The notes below the pieces were generated by a model. The model searched no databases and was not told the origin of the DNA. It saw nothing but the letters and a program-made list of their open reading frames with translations. A stretch of DNA of 64,000 bases from Gordionus sp. m RMFG-2023 (Eukaryota; Nematomorpha; Gordioida; Chordodea; Parachordodidae): contig NC_088778.1 of assembly GCF_954871325.1 (NCBI RefSeq), forward strand, positions 13,233,666 through 13,297,665. Direction: 5' to 3'. Position 1 is the stretch's first letter, and every line of letters begins with the position of its first letter. Shown in pieces: positions 12,509 to 24,500 of the stretch. A program made the position numbers and the translations under genes.

Positions 12509-15500
12509 CTGAACAATCTTATATTTTATATTGTTATTAATATATAAATGATAAGATTTTACTTAATAATTTTACGTGGAATTTAAGTTAAATTTATTTA
12601 TAAATTGGAGGGTGATCCAGTTGGAAATGAATTTTATATGTTCAACTTCAATCCTCCACCCTTCCTCCAAATTTATTAATATTCTAAAACTCCAAAAAAA
12701 AAATACAATAATCTTTATTATGCTTAGAAATGTATATAAAATATGCACCATTTTGATGAACCCCTTTATTCAATTCAGAAAGTTATTTTATTATAACTTT
12801 AATAATTTGTTGTTTTTAGTTATGAAAATGATTTCTACATTTCGATTTTTTTAAAATATACTATGGAAGAAAACTATTTTACCTTGTTTTTCAAGTTTTG
12901 TCCGGTTGAAACTGAAAATCAAATATGATTTATTTAGAAATCAGTTCTACGCTTAGCTAAAAACAGGGATCTATTGTAACCATCATCGGTTCGGTTCAGA
13001 TAAAATTATATTAAGGTTCAGGTTCGGTTTATACAAAAAATAATGATAACTCGGTTTGAAACCCGGTTCAAAATTTTTCCCATTCTATTATTACTGCACA
13101 TAAAAATATAACTAAGTGTTATTAAAAACTTCGATTAAGCCAATTCTAAAAAAAGGCGAAATCAATGTTTCAGCCCAACAAATATTAACTAAGCCTTGCT
13201 CGAGGTTTAGAAACTATTTTGTTAAAATCTTGATTTTGCCGTTTTTTAGATAGACTCGGGTTTTTAAAGGTAATACACCTGATTTATAAATAGAATTTAA
13301 TTATTAAATATAATATAAATAACTATTTAAATTATTTACTAAAAAATATTTATTGAGCTATATAAAATATTTTCAATCCTCTATTAATTCTTCAAACCCA
13401 TTCGCAAGACCTTATAAAAAATTTTTTAATTTGATAAAAATTCTCTAGATTTTGCATTTTTTTGTTAAGTCGTGTCTTAATTTATAATGCTTAAATTAAT
13501 ACTTAAAATCACCTAAATTTGTGTTTTTAATGGATATTAAGTTATTAAATTTAAAATTATTAGAAAAGATAAATAATGGATTCTCTTTTTCATTTCCCTA
13601 AAAATGAAATGTATTATATAACTTTATCTTTATACACATTTAAATTTTACCACATTCTATAAAATAGTAAATTTAATTTAGATAAACATGATTTAAAAAA
13701 TATGATATGGGGGGAAGGGGGGGGGTGACTTAAACTAAACTATATCAATGTAGAATTAAGAGTGCCTAGTTAAATTATAAAAAATATTGTATATAGAATT
13801 ATAAATTTTATTTAAAAAGAATTTTTTAAGGTGTAGCGCGGCCAGCCAACGCCAACTCTACAGGTGACGGTTAATTCGTCGCGCCGATGAACCCCGATAA
13901 AAATTTTAAAAAACCTCCACAACCGATTGAGACTTCGGCACACAGGTCTAGTAATGCTTTCCATTTTTTAACGTTTTTAGGTAAATACATTTCAGATCTT
14001 TATAATTTTTATATTCCATTAATTAAATGTATTATCAATCAATATTATGCTGTTTATTATTATGATACAGAGTTCAACAGAGCGATATATTATTTTTGGT
14101 GTAGTTTTTATTTAATTTCCTGGTCGTGATTCTTTAAAAGAATTTTCAATAAATTAGAGATTTACAGCACACGTGACACAACATTTTGTATCAAAATCAT
14201 ACATATATAATCCAAAACATTCGAATATATACTGAAATTAATCATTTACATTAAAGCTGAAGGTATATGACCTATGCATTATCAAAATTAATGTTTATTT
14301 TAATTTAAGCCATATATAATAACTAAATGCAATTATTTATTAGTAGTGTTGTAAACGAAAGCGTTCATTTTGAAAGCGTTCGTGAACGAAGTTCTTTTTT
14401 TTTGAAAAAAATGATGAACGGCGTTCCTTTTATTTTTGACGAACTTTGAACATGAACGCGATCCTTTTTTATGACGAACGCGTTCGAATTTAACGTTCGT
14501 TCAATTTTAAAAACATTTTTTATTTTTATTTATTTGTAAAATTTAATATTAATCCAAATTGCTTATATTATATAATCAGTTGTTTTTCCCTTTTCGCATT
14601 TCATTTTTTTTAACAAGCCAATATTATAGTTTATTAATTTGAATATTATTGTTTATATTTTAATTTAATAGATTAGCATAAGTATGTATATTATTGTTTC
14701 ATCAACATCATCATCTGTTTCTGAAATTCAAAATCAGATGAATTAACATTACCATGGCCCAAATATGATAAATATTTTACAGTAACATCCTATATTGAAG
14801 GAACTAAAATGTGTCCAAAAAGTATTATATCAGTTTCAAAATCTTCAAGTTCCAATTTAAAACGAGATTAGATAGTAAGTAAAATCATTAAATTTGAAGA
14901 AAAAATGCATTTGATTTGACCCCAACAATAACGATAGTTATTTTAAATTAAAAAAATGTGGCCTAAAATATGGTCAACCATTGATAGATGCAGATGGGAT
15001 TAATAAAAGGTGCTGACACTATCAAATTAATTACATAAATTTTATTTTTTTAAAGATTCGAACATATATATGAAGTTCAATATTTTCTTTCTGCAATTAT
15101 ACATCCAGTATTCAAGCTTCATATGTATAATGGTTTTCAAGGATATAATTTTTTTAATATATGAAAAATAAGAAAATTATATTCGAATTAATTTTAATTT
15201 CGCATATAATATTAATTTCGCATATAATATTAATTTAGCGAAATATATTTTTTTTGGTTTTAATGATTGTATTTTAGATAAAGAGATTTTTTAAAAAAAG
15301 AATTTACTTCAGTGCAGTTCTTATTTCTGTGCCAATTCTTATTTCAGTGTTAGTTTTTGTTTCACAGCGAGCAGTTCGCAACAATTTGGTGTCGTGTAAA
15401 AAAAAGATACCTACAATTACAAACAGGTTAGTCAGCGTAACCAATTACTACCTATCTATACGAAGGCCATAATAAAAATAAAATTTTGGGGATAAAGGTA

Positions 15501-18500
15501 AAATATATTTTTAATTTTATTTTGAAATATATATTTGTATAACAATAATGATGATCGTAATCATTTTTATATATCTATTATCCTTAACTAAAGTAAAAAT
15601 ATTTTTAATCAAGGTTTTAATTAATATTTTATAATTTTGTTTGTTCAATAAAAATAAGAGTCGAGAATATAAAAATTGAAATATAAAAGAAATTAAATTT
15701 TTTTTGTATTTACCATGTTTAATCGCAAACAAACTATCAAGACACTTAATTATGTGAAATGCAGAAATAATTATTTCTATTTAATTTTATTAATACTTAT
15801 TAGATTAATTTATATATAGAGGAGAAATAAATTAAAGAGTATATTGACAAAGGATTAAAATTAATTAAAAAATTGATGAAAGGGAAAAAATTATTGATGA
15901 TATATCTAAATTTAAAGGTGAAAAAATGGAAATATGGAAAGGAAATAATATTAACGATATTAAAAAAATTAATATCGATAGAGATACTGAAAAAGGAAAA
16001 AATGAATGGAGGAAAATTTTGAAAAATTAATGTTGGAAAAGGATAAAATTAAAAGAAAATTAGAAGGAAGGAAAAGATGAAGTGGCCGAAATAAGTAAAA
16101 TGGATATAAAAAATGGAATAGAAATATTAAAAATGAAAGAAAAGGGAATTAACGGAGTAATAATAGATGAATTGGAAAAAATAAAATTGGAAATAATAAG
16201 AAATAAAAAAGAAAAAGAAGAAATTAAGAAAATAATGAAGAGAATATATGAAGATATTGAACATGAAAAAGGAAAGAGGAAGAAATGGAAATAAAAAGAA
16301 GGAGGAAATGGAGAAAGTTAAAGCAAAAAAAATGGAGAATTTTTAGATTGGTAGTAGGAAAAATGAGAATGAAAAATAAAAGAAATGGAGGAGCAAATAA
16401 AAAAAGGGAAAAATGAAACTGAGTTTAATAAAGAAAATAATTGAGGGCAAAATGTATAACAAAGAGAAGATCGTAGAAATCGGACCGTGTTTTATTGCGG
16501 AAAATATGGTCATATAAGCAGAGATTGTAATGAAAAAATAATGCAGAGAGCTTTACCAATTATCTGTGGAAGATGCGAAAATATTGGTCATAATGCCGAA
16601 AAATGTTATGTCAACCTTCAAAATAGATGAAAATGAAAGAAAAGTAATGTCGTGTTCAAATTGTTGAAGAACAGGACATACTTCGATAGATGTTTCAGGA
16701 GAGAACAAACAGGTGTCAGTGATTTTCCATCGGTTGCGTTCCGGCTTGTTAAAAATGAGTTACCGAATGTAATAATGTAATACCTATGGAAACGAAAAAT
16801 GAAGGAAATAATGCTCATTGTTGTAGAAATCTTGGTAATTATGTGCGGGATTGTCATATAGCATGATTGTATGATAGTGAAAAGAAAACACTAAAATAAA
16901 AATCGGAAGAATTTCAATGTCATGTGTCTGAACTTTTTGATATTTTATGACTGTGGTAATTTCATTTGGAAATTAAAGAATTAAGGAGATATATAGAAAG
17001 TTGTAAATTTAATGAATTTTAAATTAAATGTCAAAGGATAAATTATAAAAATATAGGGGTCAATGTGCACATTTTAAATGATGGGAAAGTTATTAATGAG
17101 GGAATGCTACCAATGATTTATTTCTTTGTGAACATGTTTGTAAAAACAAGGTTCGATTGAAATTATGGGAGGTGGAATGGGCAAATTGTATAAAGCGTGA
17201 GATAAAATTAATATTAAAAATTTTTGAAGTTTAATGAATCTAAGTATTCTTTTAAAAAAAATTCCCAATAAAAATCACCATAGCTTATTCGGACCAATGA
17301 TAATATCATACCATATTAAACATCATTCATTTTAAGCTACCATAACATATATATAATTCTTGGGTTAATGATAAGTAGGGCTGTGCCGATATTAAATATC
17401 GGATCGGTACCGATATTTAGCGTTTTCCGAAAATATCAGATCGGGCCGATACCTGTAAAAACCGATCCGATCTTATTACTTTTCTTTTTTTTGTTATTTT
17501 ATTTTATGTATATTTATTTTACATTATTATAATATTTTCTAAATTTTATTTCTTCATTAAAATAGATTTATAATATTTTAAAAGTTTTATTTTATAAAAA
17601 TAGAAAGGTACGGTACACCCAAAGTTTTATTTATTTTAAAACTTTTTAAATAACGCCAATTTTTTTATAAAGTTTTATTTATTTTAAAACTTTTTAAATA
17701 ACGCCAATTTTTTTATTTAAATAAAAGAATTTTTTTAAATATGGTATCCGAATTATGGAAATATTTTACAAAAGACAAAGATAATTTTGCAAAATGCGTT
17801 ATCTGCGGAATCATCTGATTCTGCCTTAAATACGGCAGGAGATATAGATAGTCCATATCGTAGAAGCTTATATCGAGAAAATCTGGAGGCTCTCATATTT
17901 ATTAAAAAAATCTATTTTATTATTACAATTTTATAATTCATACCAACATAAAATGGATATATTATTAAATATATATTTTTTTATTATAGTCTTAATTGTA
18001 GAAATAAAAAAATTAAAATAAATTCATAATTCGATTTTTTGCATAAAAAAATATTGATTTCTTAATTACATTTGGTTCAAACGGGGATGACTAAAAATCA
18101 GTATAAATATCAAATCGGTATCGGATCGGTTTTGAAGCAATATCTGAAAATATCGGATCGGATAGTGAAAAATATGTGGATCGGTATTACTTATCAAATT
18201 TGTTTTTGTTTATTTTTCATTTAGGTATTATCAAATTTATTTATAATATATATTTAAAAAGTCGCATAATCGGCAAGAGCTTTGATTACCGATACAATGG
18301 TTTTGGGTTCGAGCAAGGATCTTTTTTTTATTAATAGAACTTTGTGGTTCCGTCCTTGCTGGGATGATATATAGGAGGCCGGACTCGACCACGTGATTCC
18401 GTATAATATATGTTAAATAATTAGGGCCTTATTAAATTTTAATAAATTTTGGTCGATATTTAGAAAATTAGGTAGATATTTAAAAAATTGCCATCCTTTT

Positions 18501-21500
18501 TTGACGAGGAAGTAGAGGATGGATTGGAGGGGGATACCTTATCTAAATTTTTTGAAGCAAAGGACAAAACAATAAATGTTTTTAATAAATTTCCCACTTT
18601 GAGTTGTTTATTAAATATAATACCGCAATCCCCTCATCTATCCCAGTAGAGCGAGTTTTTAGAATAGCCCGTATTAACTGCCAAGCGTTCCTGTCTATCA
18701 GATGGAAATATTTAAAAACAATTGTTATTAAAAATTAATATTTTTTTATAGATAAAAATATATTTTTATTCGCTATATTATATTATATTGTATTAATAAT
18801 TATATTATCAAAATAAAACTATTATTATTTAACATGGCTAATAAATTGTGTTAAAAAATATGACATTTATCTATATTAAATTGAATTTTAAAAAAATTTA
18901 TTATAAAATTTTGAACGAACGTGAACGCGTTCCTTTCTTTTTGAAAGTGAACTTGAATGTGAACGCTTTCGATTTTTGTCAATGAAGATTAAACGCGTTC
19001 AATTTTTTAGAATATTAGTGATGATTTAAAGAGTTAATCAAAATATCTTCATAAATGCAAATTTAATATTCAATAATTTGTTTTGTAATTGAGGATTAAA
19101 TCCATGCATTCGTATATTAAGTGAAACTAGTCCATTCAATCGATTTTAATGTGGTATCTGAGTTAGGTTTTAATTCCCGCTATGAAGAAAAGGTCCTTTC
19201 ATTTATATTTGTACTAATTGGCATGTTGCCAAGATATAGTAATTTTAATATATTTGGAAAAAACTACAAATTCTTCCATGGTTTTTCTTGTAGGATTATT
19301 AATTAATTAATCTTTCATACCAAGATTTAAAATCAATTCTGAAATTAATTGATCATCAGATACATTTATATTCTCTGAATAAAATTAAGCTAAATATTTA
19401 TTTTCAATATCAATATTTAATATATCTTAAGACAAATCTCGTAATAGTATTTGTAAATTAAATAAAGCCATTTGATGAATCCCAAATTACTCATTGATTT
19501 GAGTCAAAGGTGTATCCAAAAGTGGAATAAAAACGGTTATTTTAATGGAACGATTGTAGATGCAAGTCGAGGCTTGAGTATCTCAAAATTATATAATCTA
19601 ACTTTCGTCTCAATAATCACATAAATCTCGTGAAATTCTTATTTCTTAGTTCTCTAAGTTGTAATATAATATTCGTGAAACCCAGGCGCGTACGCAGGAA
19701 TTTGGTCTGGGAGGTGGGGAAGGGAGGGATAATATAATTTTTTAAGAAATATTATTGTTATTTAAAAATTGTATTTTGTATGTTTTTAGCTAATTTTTCA
19801 ATTATCTCATACTTGCTTGGCGTTAAATGCCTATGAATATTCAAAAGATCCAAATCATTCAATCTACTTTCAGAAGTTGTACTTCATAGGTATGTTTTTC
19901 AGAAACTTACAGGCAAGGCTCCCGGGTCGGACCATATTTTAATTTTTTTTTAAATACCCGGGCCAGGCTCGAAATTTTTTTTAAAAAAACACCCGGGCTG
20001 GGCCTGAAAATTTAAAATATCCCTATAAAAAAAATATCCCAACTGGGCTGTATATTTTAAAACCAAATATTTGAAATTGCCATTATTAGCTATAAAAGTC
20101 AAAAATAAATATAATATATTTTAAAAAAATTCGGGCCGGGCCTGAAAATTTTTTTAAAAAAAACTTCAAAAAAATTTTGAAATAAAATTTGGGCCGTGCC
20201 TTGCAAATGGTACCTCTGCAGGGCACTGTTACTCTTCTTAAAAAAGAGAATGTTCTCTCATTAGTTTACTAATGGGAAGAGTTGCTAATATATATATAAC
20301 CATTTTAATACATTGGGAATATAATCTAAAATGTGTTTGAAATAATGCAAAGCATCCATAGCATTTTTTGGGACTGTATCAACCATAGTTAATCTTTTAA
20401 TCATAGTTATTCAGCTAATAAGGCATTATAAGATACTTTAACATCTTCATGATAAAAATTTAACAAATATTTATTTTTTTTTCTATCACCATCTGAAAAA
20501 GGTTGGAAAGGCTTTTGTGGAAGAAATATCTGCGGATTGGTAAATGCTGCATGATGAATTAAAAACCATTCATTTATTTGGGTTATAAATGTATCTAAGA
20601 GGACAAATATTAAACACGTATAGCTCTGCTTTTGACTCAACAATAACATAAAATATGAAATTTTTTATCAACATTAGCTCTAATTTTCTTGAGTTCTAAT
20701 AAAATGATCTCCGCTATTCTCATCTTCTTAATCAAGTCAATATCATGTTTTTGAAAAGTATTACATAAAATAGTTTTATAATTAAATAGTACATTCTAAT
20801 GAGAAAAAAATTTTGTAATAAGTATTGAATCCAATAATTTTCTTGCTTCTGAGGAAATATTTATTTCAAGCCATTGTGATATTTCAATAATAGCATTAAT
20901 AATCGGCTCTTCTAACTCTGTAAAAGCTGTTAGTGCTTGATGGCGGAGACTCGATCTCGTTGGATAAGTTTGCAATTTCGTTCTACCTGTTGGACAAGGA
21001 GTTTCAGGGATAATTAATATTTGACTAGAAATTTAGATAAATAATACGCCAATAAAATTTGAAAATAAAGATAAATATTACGCCAAGGAAAACGTGAAAT
21101 CGAAATTAATTTATAACTTAGTAGATGAATGTGATAAATAAATATAATTAAATATTAACAAATATAAATTAATATTAACAATAATATTTTTGAAAAATAT
21201 AATTCAGCATCTGTATTTTTTGTGGAGGGTGGGATTTGTCCCTTGCCCCCCCCCACGCTGTGTACGCGCCTGGTGAAACCACAGCCAAATCCATATCATT
21301 TTTTGAAAAATATTGCATAAAACTATTATGTCATAAAGTAATTTATTAATACATATACCAATGCGGGGAAAATAGGCTGTTGAATTTAATAATGATATCT
21401 AGTTCAGAACATTTTCTAAGGGCAATCAAAATACCCTTTTAGATCCAAAAATGCTGTAACAGCTTGATATCGAAGGGTCCTTCATGTCCGGTTTTTGCAG

Positions 21501-24500
21501 TTTTTTTCTTCTTGTTGTATAAAAAGTCTTAAGAATAATTCTATTTAGCACATTGTGTCTAAAAAATGATTTCTAACCTCCTGAAGACCTTATTTCTTTT
21601 TTATCTATCTTTCTAGATTCTTCATTTTGTTCGATAATTTGCAATCATTGTGCCTCAGTTTGTGAAGATAAATAATCAGCTATTATGATTATTGTGTTGG
21701 GGTTTGGGTTATATATTTGAAATCATTGTGCCTCAGATTATGAATATAAATAATCAGTTATTGTGTTGGGTTTGGGTTATATATTTTTTATATTAAATTA
21801 TATTACTTTTAGGTTTTTGGTTGATAAAATTTTCTAATATCCATCTTAAGGTTTAAAAAAATGCAAAAATATTCTTCAAATTTTCGTAGAAAAAATATTA
21901 ATATACACAAGGAAAAAATTTAAAAATTAATTTAAACTTTTTGCTAAAATTTAAAATAGAATATAACCTATTTGAAATAGAATATAATCTATTTTAAATT
22001 GCATTTCGCAATCTACGTGCCTGTCTGGGTTAATATAGTATGTAATCATTGACTTAATAAAATGCTACTCAAAATTTTATTTTGAAATTTATTATTTCTA
22101 AAAATAATTCATATTCACTTTAAATAGATAACGTTTAAGTTGTGGGTACGGGGCAAGAGAGTCTAAAGGAGAGAAAAAACCTTGTGCCCTTATAGAGGCT
22201 GCAGCGACCCATATATTTCCTTTGGAATTGTATTTTATGTTATCTGGAATGAGGGGAAGGTTAGAAGCAAATACCTCTAATTTTCCTTTATTTGGGCCTC
22301 TTAGATTGAATCTGTGAAATAAAATTATAAATAAAGATAGAAAACTCAAAATTTAAATGAAATATATTTTATTGTTTCAGCTTTATTTATTATAAAAAAA
22401 ATTAATAATTTGTTTAATTCTGGGTTTGATAAATGAATAAGAAATAATCATACATACATATAAAAAAATATGGCTTAAAACATAATTAAGTAGGATGAAA
22501 AGGAACTAGACGAGATTCCTGTCTAACCGATAAAGGCTCTCTTATTCGATATATGAGCAAAGTTAAAACTTCGAAAAGGGGTGGTTATGAGTAACTAATA
22601 TCAGAAGGATGAATAGCACTCTCTGCAAATCTTATATTGCTGATAGATCTCCTCTCCATCAAAAGAAATAGTAATAGCAACCTCGATCTTAACATCTTAC
22701 ATGTCATCATCTGGATTTCCTAAAAGAAATAAGAATTGTATGAATTTCAACACATTTCTACTTTTCTGGTAGTTTTATAGATTTTTTTATATAAAAAAAT
22801 ACCATTCAGTGGATCAAAATATATAGCTGATTTAAATTGTGGCTTTCATTAATGATATTTAAAGAAATATGTTGTATAGGTAATATCGATTTTTTTGGTT
22901 TGAATCAAAACATTTTAACAGAGCATTACAAAAAAAGGTTATTTGCTATGGTAAAATAATATGCATCAATTTATAAGGATGATTACTCCATTTATTTTTA
23001 GATGTAATCTAAAATTGTTTACTATTCATTTAAATTTTTTATAGCTCCTTAATCACAAGTATGAGTTATTCAGAATGATTTCTCAACTTCATAAAGTACC
23101 ACTTTTCTGAAATTAGTAAGTTGTTTGTTGTATTATCTTTTTAACAAAAAATTATCAATGATAAATAATGTTTTATTATTAGGAAAAATTATGAATGGAG
23201 GCATTGTTGTCTGTAAGATGAATGTAATTTACCTGCTAAAAAACTTTATGAAGGAGATTAAACTGGTTCCAGATTATAATATTTTGGCTAGCTCTCTTTA
23301 GTATTTTCCTATAATGTTTCGATTATGTCTTAGAAAATTATAGTGATTCTTTGTTTCAGTTTTAAGGTTCGAAGACTTGTAATAACAATTTTATTTGAAA
23401 GAAAAAGATACAATAGTAAAAAAAATACAATGTACGATAAACCAAAAACACTATATTAAAAAAATTACTTTAATATACGAGCTTTGACTGATTCTGAGAT
23501 TAGAAGGTAATCATGATTAGGGGATATCAACAATCCATTAGGAAAAATCAAACCATCGACCGCAACGTTAAGTTCTTTCGTTTTAGGGTTGTATTTATAA
23601 ACTCTAAATAGTTTTATTAAAATATTATAAATATATTTACATGATGAGTAAATTAAATGTATCCACATTTCACTAAATGTGAAATTTATATATACATACA
23701 TACTTTCCATCAGGTCTAGCCTCTAAGATGGCTTTCATAAAATCTTTTCTATTCCATTTGGTACTAGAGGATGTAAAATATATGTCGTTCTTTTCATCTA
23801 ACTGTAGACTGTTTAAGAATTTAATATTCCTGCTATTCAAGTATGCTTTGTCCAATATGGTATCGATTTTTTCTAAAAATTATTTTACATATTAGATATT
23901 AACTACTCAAGCGCATTTTGGCGGTTCTGTTCAGTCCAAAAACAAGATTTAGGCCAGCTGACATATTACAGAACATTCCTGAAAACATATTTAATTTACG
24001 GACAAATTTTATTCACTCTATGAGAAATTTGTGAATTTTGGTGAAAGTATAAGTAAATACTTGGGTGTTGAAAGACACATTTTAAAACTCACTTTGCCTA
24101 ATACGATGATCCAATTCAACATTTCGATTTATGTTCACTATTTAAACAAAGAATTTTTTATAATTGATAAAATATCTTTTATATTTACCAGTCCATCCTT
24201 TAAATAAAATGATGGCATTAAGGTGCTTAACAATGCTCGAGTAAATATTAATAAATAAAGAGGTGTAATAATTTATGGCGCCGATAATTAAAAAAAAATT
24301 CTAATTATTTTGAAAGAGTTTAATTAATATGTGATATTATTTTTGTTACATTATCCACAAAAAAAAAGATTTATAAAAATATTTTAGTTTGATTTATTGT
24401 AGTAATTTTTTTTTATATTTTTATAAATTAAAAATCAATGTAAATATCGGACTCGTATTAATTCTGGAAGTGAATATCAGGAAATATTAGCTATTTAAAA

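Larger units (their letters stand above)
14344..18990 (+). mobile_element. hAT element, GAACGCGTTC family, degenerate with nested insertions
   Basis: Left end TAGTGTTGTAAACGAAAGCG, followed by repeated GAACGCGTTCG-type motifs. The right end region (18905-19000) has the inverse motifs (GAACGTGAACGCGTTCC). Just inside the left end a BED-finger reading is visible (WPKYDKYFTV, then SKSSSSNLKR), and near 18540-18720 a hAT dimerisation region (FFEAKDKTINVFNKFPTLS, VERVF in another frame). A fossil Gag-like block and a second hAT derivative are inserted in between. No target duplication could be matched, so exact ends are uncertain. Confidence 0.65.

Noticed and set aside
13887-14129. 80-codon ORF starting in a G+C-richer patch
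   Set aside because: No motif beyond composition, no splice or promoter context; kept only as an unexplained composition blip.
18262-18345. tRNA-like segment with GGTTCGAGC
   Set aside because: Only a partial B-box resemblance; no acceptor stem, D-arm or anticodon loop could be folded.
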